From contig DGVT01000134.1 of assembly GCA_002395965.1 (NCBI GenBank), forward strand, positions 1 through 10,990: a DNA stretch of 10,990 nt, in the 5' to 3' direction. The notes below the pieces were generated by a model, which saw nothing but the letters and a program-made list of their open reading frames with translations, did no database searches and was not told where the DNA came from. Every line of letters starts with the position of its first letter. The stretch's first letter is position 1. Source of the DNA: Porphyromonadaceae bacterium UBA4277 (GTDB lineage: Bacteria > Bacteroidota > Bacteroidia > Bacteroidales > Muribaculaceae). A program made the translations under genes and the position numbers. Of the stretch, positions 1 to 6,938 are shown piece by piece.

Positions 1-103
1 GCTCCATGAAGATGTAGGGAGCCATGGCAGGGTTCCATTTGCGCTTAAGGTGACCAAAGTGGCAGGTTGCCTCCAGCATCTGGTCGAAAGTAGGTGTTTG
101 CAT
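1..103 (-). CDS. rpsB: 30S ribosomal protein S2, 5' end only
   Basis: The first 34 codons of a minus-strand gene run off the left edge. It starts at an ATG (101-103) and begins MQTPTFDQMLEA. The block CHFGHLKRKWNPAMAPYIF (about residues 14-32) is the highly conserved N-terminus of bacterial S2 (uS2), which binds the 30S subunit on the solvent side near the head-body junction. The gene lies downstream of rplM and rpsI in the same direction, which is the usual Bacteroidota order, normally followed by tsf outside this window. A 175-bp gap with RNA-like inverted repeats separates it from rpsI, and A-rich sequence directly precedes the ATG. Identification is by recognised motif; only the extent is unknown. 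Confidence 0.95.
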   Translation of the reverse strand, partial: MQTPTFDQMLEATCHFGHLKRKWNPAMAPYIFME

Positions 104-138
104 TTTAATTTTGTTTTTAGTTTACATTCAACTTAATC

Positions 139-184
139 AATCTTATAGTAGCCACCGCAGTTCTCAGTGTGAGTCTATAAGATT
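139..184 (-). promoter_or_regulatory. Stem-loop in the rpsB leader
   Basis: A perfect 10-bp inverted repeat (AATCTTATAG at 139-148, CTATAAGATT at 175-184) encloses 26 nt. That loop holds a smaller CTCA/TGAG hairpin (163-173). The structure lies 35 nt before the rpsB start codon and has no U-tract in the rpsB direction, so it does not look like a terminator. Position in a ribosomal protein leader suggests a regulatory RNA element, for example S2 feedback control. That function is inference. Confidence 0.45.
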
Positions 185-205
185 TGGATACTAAACTCTA
201 TTTAT

Positions 206-230
206 GCTGCAACGTTTGTCGTTGTGCAGC
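206..230 (-). promoter_or_regulatory. Second stem-loop between rpsI and rpsB
   Basis: On the minus strand GCTG-CA-CAACG, loop ACAAA, then CGTTG-CAGC forms a 9-bp stem with a 2-nt bulge. It lies 48 nt downstream of the rpsI stop codon. The sequence after it (ATAAATAG) is not a U-tract, so it is not a standard intrinsic terminator. It could protect the rpsI 3' end, mark an RNA processing site, or form part of the rpsB leader. Confidence 0.35.
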
Positions 231-278
231 CTTTAGAGCAAGACGTGTTGAAATCTATATAATAATGTGTAATACAGA

Positions 279-665
279 TTAACGCTTGCTGAACTGGAAA
301 CGCTTGCGTGCCTTGGGCTGACCCGGTTTCTTGCGTTCTACGGCGCGCGGGTCGCGTGTCATGAAGCCCTCTTTGCGCAATGCGCTCTTGTCTTCGGGGT
401 TGATTTTGACGAGTGCGCGTGCAATGGCAAGGCGAAGAGCTTCGGCCTGGCCTTTGTAACCGCCACCCACGAGGTTAACCTTGATATCATACTTCTCTAC
501 TGCTTCAAGTGTGTTGAGCGGCTGCTTAACGATGTATTGCAGAATTGGATTGGGGAAGTACTCATCCAGAGTTCGCTTATTGATAGTGATATTGCCATTG
601 CCCTCGGTGAAATAAACGCGAGCTACGGCGGCTTTACGACGGCCTACTGCATTAATTCTTTCCAT
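279..665 (-). CDS. rpsI: 30S ribosomal protein S9
   Basis: This 128-residue protein is S9 (uS9), whose C-terminal tail reaches the P-site tRNA on the 30S head. The family signatures are clear: an N-terminal VGRRKAAVARV (about 7-17), a central VNLVGGGYKGQAEALRLAIA (about 63-82), and a basic C-terminus with RKKPGQPKARKRFQFSKR ending in the invariant SKR. Length is normal for the family. The ATG start (663-665) lies 8 nt after the rplM stop, so the two genes are surely cotranscribed, as in most bacteria where L13 and S9 are paired. Nothing unusual is seen in the coding sequence. Confidence 0.98.
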   Translation of the reverse strand: MERINAVGRRKAAVARVYFTEGNGNITINKRTLDEYFPNPILQYIVKQPLNTLEAVEKYDIKVNLVGGGYKGQAEALRLAIARALVKINPEDKSALRKEGFMTRDPRAVERKKPGQPKARKRFQFSKR

Positions 666-673
666 AATTCCAA

Positions 674-1153
674 TTATTTGAGAGTGTTGATATCAATAAC
701 TTTAGGATTCTGAGCTTCGTGAGGATGCTCGCTACCGTTATAGATGCGAACGTTCTTCAGCAGTTGTGCGCCCAGGCGATTCTTGGGGAGCATGCCCTTG
801 ATGGTCTGGATGAACAGTGGGTGCATGCCTTGCTTGAGGTCTTTCTTGAGAGACTTCTGCTTGAGCACCAGCGGGGTAGCAAAGCGCTGTCCGCCGGGGT
901 AGCCGGTGTAGCGCACATATTGCTTGTCGGTCCACTTGTTGCCGGTGAGGACAACCTTATCGGCATTGATGATGATCACGTTGTCGCCACAATCCACGTG
1001 GGGGGTGTAGCATGGCTTGTACTTGCCTCGTAAGATTTTCGCAACCTTCGAGCACAGACGACCCAGAACCTGGTCGGTGGCATCAACCACGACCCATTCT
1101 TTTTGTACTGTTTCGGCATTAGCCGAGATTGTTTTGTAACTTAAAGTATCCAC
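674..1153 (-). CDS. rplM: 50S ribosomal protein L13
   Basis: L13 (uL13) is an early-assembling 50S protein. The 159-residue product shows KEWVVVDATDQVLGRL (about 18-33), the HVDCGDNVIIINADKVVLTG block (about 52-71), YTGYPGGQR, and the family signature KGMLPKNRLG. It ends PKVIDINTLK. It is longer than the E. coli protein (142 residues) because of an N-terminal extension and a segment about 8 residues longer between GGQR and KGMLP. The start codon is GTG (1151-1153), chosen because the MDTLSYKTISAN N-terminus matches what I recall of Bacteroidales L13. It is the first gene of the rplM-rpsI-rpsB unit, with a strong promoter about 110 bp upstream. Confidence 0.97.
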   Translation of the reverse strand: MDTLSYKTISANAETVQKEWVVVDATDQVLGRLCSKVAKILRGKYKPCYTPHVDCGDNVIIINADKVVLTGNKWTDKQYVRYTGYPGGQRFATPLVLKQKSLKKDLKQGMHPLFIQTIKGMLPKNRLGAQLLKNVRIYNGSEHPHEAQNPKVIDINTLK

Positions 1154-1257
1154 TTTGAAATTTCTGATAAATAATTAAATAAAATGCCCTTGCACAAGTA
1201 ATATGGCACGGCCAAATACCACGATTACACAGCTTAGGCGTTAGTCTGGATATAATC
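1154..1257 (-). promoter_or_regulatory. Probable structured 5' leader of rplM
   Basis: About 100 nt lie between the predicted transcription start (near 1255) and the rplM GTG codon. In the RNA sense it contains GATTA near the 5' end, complementary to TAATC about 25 nt later. A TGGC-CGT-GCCA hairpin with partly pairing flanks follows, then CTTG-TG-CAAG. I recall that uL13 leader motifs have been proposed for Bacteroidia, but I cannot check whether this matches. Autoregulation by L13 is inference from position and length. Confidence 0.4.
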
Positions 1258-1263
1258 GGCCTG

Positions 1264-1293
1264 CAAAGGTACTGCTTTTTCTTTGAATGACAA
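1264..1293 (-). promoter_or_regulatory. Promoter of the rplM-rpsI-rpsB operon
   Basis: On the minus strand a -33 TTG (1291-1293) is followed by 19 nt and then TACCTTTG (1264-1271). This fits the Bacteroidota primary sigma factor consensus TTG/TTTG, about 19 nt, TAnnTTTG. Transcription should begin near 1255, giving a leader of about 100 nt. It is the best-matching promoter in the window, as expected for a ribosomal protein operon. Confidence 0.85.
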
Positions 1294-1301
1294 TACCTTT
1301 G
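1272..1301 (+). promoter_or_regulatory. Possible opposing promoter on the plus strand
   Basis: The mirror arm supplies TACCTTTG (1294-1301) on the plus strand, with CTG (1272-1274) exactly 19 nt upstream. That is one mismatch from the -33 TTG. A transcript from here would run antisense into the 3' end of ddl. No plus-strand gene lies directly downstream, so the box may only be a by-product of the repeat symmetry. Confidence 0.3.
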
Positions 1302-1368
1302 CAGGCCTCAAATTCAGTGTGATAGATGTAAAACTAAGTTATTTAGCAAAGTTTAACAGTTGTGGGTG

Positions 1369-2370
1369 TCAAAATTGGTTCTCCACAATGTCGGTGAGCA
1401 CGTCTCGCATCTCGAGCCCGGCAGCTCGCACTTGCTGAGGTATGAAGCTGGTGGCTGTCATGCCCGGGGTGGTGTTCACTTCGAGCATGTTGATGTGGTC
1501 GGTGCCGTCGGGGTTTTTAGTGACGATGTAGTCAACGCGTATGATTCCGTTGCAGTGTAGGATGTCGTAGATGCGCGAAGTCTCGGCTTGCAGTGCTGCA
1601 GTGAGTTCGGGCGATATGCGTGCTGGTGTGATTTCATCAACTTGTCCGTTATACTTTGCGTCGTAGTCGAAGAATTCATTGTCGGTAACGACTTCGGTCA
1701 CGGGGAATACCACGCTCTTGCGGTGCGTTTTATAGCAACCCACAGTCACTTCGGTGCCATCGAGGAAGCGCTCTATCATCACGTCGTCGCACTGCTTGAA
1801 TGCGTTGTCGAGTGCGCTGGCCAGCTGGTCGAAGCTTTTGACCTTGGTGATGCCGAAGCTTGAGCCGTCGGCAACGGGTTTGACAAAGCACGGCAGGCCT
1901 ACTCGGGTGCGTATTTCGGCCTCGGTGAATGTGTTTTTCATGTCGCGGCGCATGAGAATGTTGTCGGCCACATTTACGCCATAGGCTTTGGCGTAATTGT
2001 TCATGGCAAACTTGTTGAACGTGAGTGCTTCAATAAGAACGTTGCTTGTGGAGTAGGGGATGTGCAGGAGGTCGAAATAGCCTTGCAGGATGCCGTTTTC
2101 GCCCGGCGTGCCATGGATGGTTATGTAGGCATAGTCGAATGCGACTTTTTCACCTTCGAGTGTAATGAAGGAGAAATCGTTCTTGTCGATTATGGCTGTT
2201 TTGTCTTCACTCAGGTTGACATGCCAGTCATTGCCTCTGATTACGGCGATATACACGTTATAGCGGCTGCGGTCAAACCAGCCGTACAGACCTTGTGCCG
2301 AGCGCAGCGACACTTCGTGCTCCGACGAGTCTCCGCCACACACTATGGCTATTGTTCGTTTATTATTCAT
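1369..2370 (-). CDS. ddl: D-alanine--D-alanine ligase
   Basis: Ddl joins two D-alanines using ATP in the cytoplasm, making the dipeptide that MurF adds to the peptidoglycan precursor. The 333-residue protein has the N-terminal GGDSSEHEVSLRSA motif with the substrate-binding Glu at about 17. It also has HGTPGENGILQG (about 86-97), the ATP-grasp lysine region CFVKPVADGSSFGITKV (about 161-177), Tyr240 in DAKYNG, and the metal-binding, D-Ala-binding block MLEVNTTPGMT (about 295-305). The tyrosine is of the kind found in D-Ala-D-Ala rather than vancomycin-resistance D-Ala-D-Lac enzymes. The start is ATG (2368-2370). A good promoter lies about 43 bp upstream. It is divergent from murF, whose enzyme uses its product. 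Confidence 0.96.
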   Translation of the reverse strand: MNNKRTIAIVCGGDSSEHEVSLRSAQGLYGWFDRSRYNVYIAVIRGNDWHVNLSEDKTAIIDKNDFSFITLEGEKVAFDYAYITIHGTPGENGILQGYFDLLHIPYSTSNVLIEALTFNKFAMNNYAKAYGVNVADNILMRRDMKNTFTEAEIRTRVGLPCFVKPVADGSSFGITKVKSFDQLASALDNAFKQCDDVMIERFLDGTEVTVGCYKTHRKSVVFPVTEVVTDNEFFDYDAKYNGQVDEITPARISPELTAALQAETSRIYDILHCNGIIRVDYIVTKNPDGTDHINMLEVNTTPGMTATSFIPQQVRAAGLEMRDVLTDIVENQF

Positions 2371-2412
2371 TATAATAATGTGTTATATGTTTTGCTGATT
2401 TCAAATATTGCA

Positions 2413-2444
2413 CAAAGTTACATATTATTCCTGCAATCAACAAA
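2413..2444 (-). promoter_or_regulatory. Promoter of ddl
   Basis: On the minus strand TTTG (2441-2444) is followed by 20 nt and then TAACTTTG (2413-2420), a close match to the Bacteroidota consensus. The expected start of transcription is near 2405, leaving a short A/T-rich leader of about 35 nt before the ddl ATG. Confidence 0.75.
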
Positions 2445-2557
2445 TAATTAGAGTGTTTTGACAAACCAGCTGTGAAATTGTGCCGCCTGCGATTGCCATT
2501 GTGGCGAGCCGGCCAAATTTATTTTCTGAATTGTGACTGCATTACGACATTATTGTG

Positions 2558-2565
2558 TAACTTTG
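2558..2565 (+). promoter_or_regulatory. -7 element of the murF promoter
   Basis: TAACTTTG matches TAnnTTTG and is the same octamer as in the divergent ddl promoter. The -33 element is less clear: the nearest TTG (2531-2533) is 24 nt upstream, longer than the usual 19-20. Transcription would begin about 17-20 nt before the murF ATG at 2590. This supports that ATG over an in-frame ATG at 2533, which lies upstream of this box. Confidence 0.55.
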
Positions 2566-2589
2566 TGGTCGATAATTAATAAAAAGAAA

Positions 2590-3924
2590 ATGGACATAAA
2601 AGAATTATACGCTTATTACCAGAAACATCCCGTCATAACCACCGACAGCCGCTCTTGTCCCGATGATAGCATTTTCATAGCACTCAAGGGCGAGACCTTC
2701 GATGGCAACCGGTTTGCCGCTCAAGCCCTGGAGCAAGGTTGCTCACTTGCTGTGGTGGATGACCGTCGGGTGTATGAGCAATATGTGGCCGGAGGTGGCG
2801 ATAGTGACCGGATGCTGCTTGTTGCCAACTCGTTACAGACTTATAAGGACTTGGCACGCGAGCACCGCCGCCGGTTCGATATACCCGTAGTGGGCATAAC
2901 GGGCACTAATGGCAAGACGACAACCAAAGAACTTGTGCATGCCGTGCTGAAAATGAAATATAACGTTATGGCCACCCAGGGTAATTTCAATAACGACGTG
3001 GGAGTGCCCAAGACTTTGTTCCGTCTCGGTGATGAGCATGATATAGCTGTCGTGGAGATGGGCGCCAGTCACCCGGGCGACATTAAGACTCTGGCCGAAA
3101 CCGCCGAACCCACATGCGGCCTGATTACAAACGTGGGCAAGGCTCACTTGTTGGGCTTCGGGTCGTTTGAGGGTGTGATTCGCACTAAGGGGGAATTGTA
3201 TGACTTTTTGTCATCGCGTGGCGATGGACTGATCTTTATCAATGTGGCTAATGAGCACTTGATGGGTATCAAACCCGAGGGGGTGGCAGTAGAAACGTAT
3301 GCTGCCGGTTGCCCGTCGCAGGCACCTCGGGTTGAAGGAGAACTTGTGGCTTGTGACCCGATGCTGCGTCTGCGCTGGCGCGATAATGCTTCGGCCGATG
3401 CCCGGTGGCGTGAAGTGAAAACGAACCTAATAGGTAGTTATAATATAGATAATGTGTTGGCCGCCGTGACAGTGGGCTTGCACTTTAATGTTGAGCCCGA
3501 CCTCATAGTTGCGGCCATTGAGGGCTACGTGCCGTCGAATAATCGCTCGCAACTTACAACCACCGAGCATAACCATCTAATAGTGGATGCGTATAATGCC
3601 AACCCGACTTCGATGAAGGCTGCAATAGATAATTTCAAATTGATGCAAGTGAGTCCCAAGATGGCAATTCTGGGCGAGATGCGTGAGTTGGGAGATAGCA
3701 GCCAGGCTGAGCATCGTGCGCTGGTTCAGCAGCTTGCCGATAGCGGCTTTGACCAGGTGTGGCTTGTGGGTAGCGAGTTTGCATCTATTGAATGCCCTTA
3801 TCGCAAATTTGCCGATGTGGAAGAAGTGAAATCGGCCATAGCGCGTGAAGAGCCGCGAGGCTATCACATTCTCATTAAGGGTTCTAACGGCACCCGCTTG
3901 TTCCAGCTGCCGGAACTGCTGTAG
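2590..3924 (+). CDS. murF: UDP-N-acetylmuramoyl-tripeptide--D-alanyl-D-alanine ligase
   Basis: MurF performs the last cytoplasmic step of UDP-MurNAc-pentapeptide synthesis, adding D-Ala-D-Ala with ATP. The 444-residue protein has an N-terminal substrate domain (about 1-95, with TTDSR and FIALKGETFDGN). The central Mur ligase domain carries the P-loop GITGTNGKTTTKE (102-114), NNDVGVPKTLF, VEMGASHPGDI, TNVGKAH, and the likely carbamylated lysine in IRTKGEL (about 200). The C-terminal domain carries DAYNANPTSM (333-342) and ILGEMRELG. The reading frame is open from an ATG at 2533. The ATG at 2590 is preferred because MDIKELYAYYQKHP resembles MurF N-termini and the -7 box lies between the two. 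It is the only plus-strand gene. Confidence 0.95.
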   Translation: MDIKELYAYYQKHPVITTDSRSCPDDSIFIALKGETFDGNRFAAQALEQGCSLAVVDDRRVYEQYVAGGGDSDRMLLVANSLQTYKDLAREHRRRFDIPVVGITGTNGKTTTKELVHAVLKMKYNVMATQGNFNNDVGVPKTLFRLGDEHDIAVVEMGASHPGDIKTLAETAEPTCGLITNVGKAHLLGFGSFEGVIRTKGELYDFLSSRGDGLIFINVANEHLMGIKPEGVAVETYAAGCPSQAPRVEGELVACDPMLRLRWRDNASADARWREVKTNLIGSYNIDNVLAAVTVGLHFNVEPDLIVAAIEGYVPSNNRSQLTTTEHNHLIVDAYNANPTSMKAAIDNFKLMQVSPKMAILGEMRELGDSSQAEHRALVQQLADSGFDQVWLVGSEFASIECPYRKFADVEEVKSAIAREEPRGYHILIKGSNGTRLFQLPELL

Positions 3925-3972
3925 CTCTCACATAAAGTGGTGGAGATCTGGCGGTGCCATGTGGCCTGCCTG

Positions 3973-4488
3973 CTATGGCTCGATGCTGATAATGCGATAT
4001 TCGGCATTGGTCATCTTTTCAATGTCTTTCATAGCCTTACCATAGTGAACGGCTTGAATGGCCTTGTTGATAATTCCGTGGCCTACGGCCAGGACAGTCA
4101 TGTCGGGGTAGGTGTTAGCCAGCCAGTCGATAAATCTTCTTGCCCGTGCAAGCAGCGTGTCGAGCTTTTCAGTATTGTCGGGGAAGGGCAGTCCTTGCAA
4201 GTCGGGGATATAACGTCCGGTAAAGTCACCCCAGTCGCGTTCGCGCAATAGGGGAGTAGTAGTGTTCAGTTGCATGCCCAGGTGGCTTGCTATGATGGTT
4301 GCCGAGTCGATAGCCCGCTTCAGGTCGCTGGAAATGATGGCGTCGAAGTGCAGCGCTTCGAGCTTGTGAGCCAGCTGTGTGATTTGTTCGATGCCGCGCT
4401 CGTTAAGCTTTCCTTGGCGCAGGCCTTGCATGATTTGAGCGGCATTGTCGGTAGTCTCGCCGTGGCGAACAAGGTAGAGTGTTGTCAT
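3973..4488 (-). CDS. Histidine phosphatase family protein (phosphoglycerate mutase-like)
   Basis: This 171-residue protein belongs to branch 1 of the histidine phosphatase superfamily, which forms a phosphohistidine intermediate. The signature LVRHGETTDN (about 6-15) provides catalytic His9 with Arg8. Arg58 in SSDLKRAIDSA, Glu83 in RERDWGDF and the second histidine in AVGHG (His137) complete the active site. There is no signal peptide, so it should be cytoplasmic. The substrate cannot be told from sequence: CobC-like alpha-ribazole phosphatases, sugar-phosphate phosphatases and cofactor-independent mutases share these motifs, but the short length argues against a true glycolytic mutase. It starts 30 bp after the TonB-dependent receptor stop and is probably cotranscribed with it. 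Its end faces the end of murF across 48 bp. Confidence 0.88.
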   Translation of the reverse strand: MTTLYLVRHGETTDNAAQIMQGLRQGKLNERGIEQITQLAHKLEALHFDAIISSDLKRAIDSATIIASHLGMQLNTTTPLLRERDWGDFTGRYIPDLQGLPFPDNTEKLDTLLARARRFIDWLANTYPDMTVLAVGHGIINKAIQAVHYGKAMKDIEKMTNAEYRIISIEP

Positions 4489-4518
4489 GAATGGGTTGAG
4501 TGTTGAACCAATGTTTTT

Positions 4519-6918
4519 TTAGAAGGTGGCCGACAGACGGACGTTGAACTGGCGGCGTGTGAGATAGTTTGGTACGGCGTATTGAATGTCGTTGACGTCG
4601 GTTACCCAGTAGTAGCTGCTCACATTGCTGATGTCGAGCAGGTTGAAGACGTCTAATCCCAGCCAAATGTCCTTGAAGTGGCTCAGGAAGCCTGTTGCAG
4701 GCTTGTGCTCTGGGCCTACTAACTGATAGCTGAGTCCGGCATCGAGGCGCTTGTAGGCCGGTTGTCGGAAGTAGCCTTGAGCGCGTGTCATGCGCGGCGA
4801 CGTCGTGGGCAGTCCGTCGCTGAGCAATGCTTTAAGGCTGAATTTAAGTCGGGGGACACTGGGGAAGTAGTCGGTGAAGAAGAAGGCGATGCTGTAGCGC
4901 TGGTCGGTGGGGCGCGGCACTTTCACGCCGTTGATGTCCTCCTGAGTTTTCATCAGCGACAGGCTGAGCCATGAGTCGGTGCCTTCCACGAACTGGCCGA
5001 ACAGCTTCATGTCGATGCCGGCAATGTAGCCTTTCGACTCATTTCGGCCCGTGTACACCACTTTCAGGTTATCCACTTCGTAGGGTATGAGGTTGCTCAG
5101 GTTCTTGTAATAGATTTCGGTTGTGAACTTGAATGGCCGGTTCAGTGCGCGGAAGGTGTAGTCGCCGCCGATGATGGCATGTATGCTTCGTTGCGACTTA
5201 ATGTCGCGGTTCAGCTCAATGTAGGGGTTTCCTATTTCGTCGATTGTCTCATACCGATATTCCTTATAGAATGGTGCCTGATAATAAACACCTCCGGCGA
5301 GTCGCATTGAGAATTTGGTGTTTCGCTCAGGAACGAAACCTATGCTGAAACGCGGCGAAATGAGTGTCTCCTTGTTGAAGTCCCAGTGCGAGATGCGCAC
5401 GCCGCCATTTACCGATAGCATTCCGGCTCCCATGGCAATTTTATATGTGTCCTGAACGTATAGCGCAAAGCGTGTGGTGTTCAGGTCGTGGCTCGACGTC
5501 TGGCTGTAAATAAGGTTCACTTCGTCGGCAATGTGTGGTAGCGAGTAGCCGGCCGAGTCGCGCCATTCCCACTCTCGTGAGCGGTCGTAGATGCTCTCGC
5601 GTCGCATGGTCACTCCGTATGACAGGTTGTGGTGGTTGATGCCGGTAGTCCCCTTTAGTGAGAGGTCTAAGACGTTGAGTTTGAGGCGCGTGCGCTCGTG
5701 CTCGTGATACTTTCCCACACCCAGTTCTCCGCCAATGCCGCCTTCGCCACTTGTGCCGGCCTGATCCAGCCAGTACTCGCCGTGTACGTCGTAGGCCACA
5801 AGCTCGTTGGTCTGATAACCCGAGGCTTGCAGTGTGAGGTTGGTGCCTTTGCTAAGCTTATAATTGAGCGAGAGTGCTCCGAAAACAGTCTGAAACTTGT
5901 CTTTCTCATGTCCGTCGAAATAGACCTTGAACGACTTGGCATTGTCCGACGTGCCGAAACTGGTCTCGCGATCTACCGGTGTGAATCGGTAGTGGTTAAA
6001 CGAAATGTTGCCTAAAAGCGAGATGCGGAATTTCTCGCTGGGCTTGAACACGATGTGGGTCTGGTAGTCGAAGTATTGTGGATCATATTCACCCTTGCTC
6101 TCTAATGAGCCCAGCAGTGATGAGTTGCGCTTGTAACGCAAGCCATGCAGCAGTGAAAACTTCTTGCTGCCATGCCCCAGCGTGAGTGATGCGCCTTGCA
6201 GGCTTGCCGAGAAGGCGCCTTCGAAAGCCTCCGGGTCGCGGTAGGTGATGTCGAGTGTGCTCGACATCTTGTCGCCATACTCGGCATTAAAGCCACCTGT
6301 AGAGAAGTTTACCTGCGACACCATGTCGGGGTTAATAATAGAAAGTCCCTCCTGCTGGCCTGAGCTGATGAGCTGTGGGCGATACACTTCGATGCCGTTG
6401 ATATAGACACTGTTCTCGTCATACGATCCACCGCGCACCATATATTGCGACGACATCTCATTCTTGCTTGTTACGCCGGCCATAGTAGAGATTACGGCTT
6501 CCACGCCGCTTCCGCTGGCATCGGGTGTGAGCCGTATCTTCTCGATGTCGATGCCTTGCATGGTGTTGGTCTGTTTTTTATACTCGGTGATGACGACTTC
6601 GGCCAGCTCATGCTTTTTCTCATAGAGCTTCGGGCTGATGGTTATCGAGCCCTTGGGCGATAGTAGCTGGCGTGTGACCGTGGAGTAGCCGATGCACGAG
6701 AATTCCACCATGATGGTGTCGGCTTCGGCCACGGTGAGCTCGTATAAGCCGTTAAGGTCGGAGTTTGTGCCGATGTTAGTGCCTAAAATGCGTATGGTGG
6801 CAAATTCAATCGGGTGCTCGGTCTCGTCATAGACTTTTCCTGAAATCTTCACCTGTGCGCCTGCCTGTAATGTGAACAGGAAAGCCAGGAGTATGATGGT
6901 TTTTTGAAGCGTTGTCAT
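4519..6918 (-). CDS. TonB-dependent outer membrane receptor with carboxypeptidase-regulatory-like N-terminal domain
   Basis: A 799-residue outer membrane receptor that would import a ligand using energy from TonB-ExbBD. A signal peptide (about 1-21, hydrophobic IILLAFLFTL, cleavage after AGA) precedes a carboxypeptidase-regulatory-like beta domain (about 23-98, GKVYDETEHPIEFATI). ELAEVVITE (104-112) leads into the plug domain (about 115-230, with YMVRGGSYDENSVYINGIEV at 159-178). The remaining 570 residues form the beta barrel, ending in FNVRLSATF with the terminal Phe typical of outer membrane proteins. No SusD-like lipoprotein gene follows, so it is not a canonical glycan-uptake pair. The ligand is unknown: siderophore, cobalamin, peptide and glycan cannot be separated here. 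The start codon lies 20 bp after a 17-bp inverted repeat, and a histidine phosphatase gene follows. Confidence 0.93.
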   Translation of the reverse strand: MTTLQKTIILLAFLFTLQAGAQVKISGKVYDETEHPIEFATIRILGTNIGTNSDLNGLYELTVAEADTIMVEFSCIGYSTVTRQLLSPKGSITISPKLYEKKHELAEVVITEYKKQTNTMQGIDIEKIRLTPDASGSGVEAVISTMAGVTSKNEMSSQYMVRGGSYDENSVYINGIEVYRPQLISSGQQEGLSIINPDMVSQVNFSTGGFNAEYGDKMSSTLDITYRDPEAFEGAFSASLQGASLTLGHGSKKFSLLHGLRYKRNSSLLGSLESKGEYDPQYFDYQTHIVFKPSEKFRISLLGNISFNHYRFTPVDRETSFGTSDNAKSFKVYFDGHEKDKFQTVFGALSLNYKLSKGTNLTLQASGYQTNELVAYDVHGEYWLDQAGTSGEGGIGGELGVGKYHEHERTRLKLNVLDLSLKGTTGINHHNLSYGVTMRRESIYDRSREWEWRDSAGYSLPHIADEVNLIYSQTSSHDLNTTRFALYVQDTYKIAMGAGMLSVNGGVRISHWDFNKETLISPRFSIGFVPERNTKFSMRLAGGVYYQAPFYKEYRYETIDEIGNPYIELNRDIKSQRSIHAIIGGDYTFRALNRPFKFTTEIYYKNLSNLIPYEVDNLKVVYTGRNESKGYIAGIDMKLFGQFVEGTDSWLSLSLMKTQEDINGVKVPRPTDQRYSIAFFFTDYFPSVPRLKFSLKALLSDGLPTTSPRMTRAQGYFRQPAYKRLDAGLSYQLVGPEHKPATGFLSHFKDIWLGLDVFNLLDISNVSSYYWVTDVNDIQYAVPNYLTRRQFNVRLSATF

Positions 6919-6938
6919 TAATAAGTTTTTTATAAACT

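Larger units (their letters stand above)
1258..1307. repeat. Perfect 14-bp inverted repeat containing the rplM promoter
   Basis: GGCCTGCAAAGGTA (1258-1271) and its exact reverse complement TACCTTTGCAGGCC (1294-1307) are separated by 22 nt. Each arm carries a TACCTTTG box facing outward, one on each strand. The repeat lies between the end of ddl (1369) and rplM. A transcript from ddl would fold it into a hairpin, but no U-tract follows. Confidence 0.9.

Noticed and set aside
719..1033. Open frame of 104 codons on the plus strand opposite rplM
   Set aside because: It lies fully antisense to a clear ribosomal protein gene, has no family motif, and arises from the codon use of the opposite strand.
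2533..2589. Upstream in-frame start that would lengthen MurF by 19 residues
   Set aside because: The extra residues do not resemble MurF, and a TAACTTTG promoter box lies downstream of that ATG and before the one at 2590.
3925..3972. Shared terminator between the convergent ends of murF and the histidine phosphatase
   Set aside because: The 48-bp gap has only a short GCCA-TG-TGGC dyad and no T-run on either strand, so a terminator cannot be supported.
4519..6918. SusC-type glycan receptor of a polysaccharide utilisation locus
   Set aside because: No SusD-like gene, glycoside hydrolase or sigma/anti-sigma regulator is nearby, and the protein is shorter than typical SusC (about 1000 residues).
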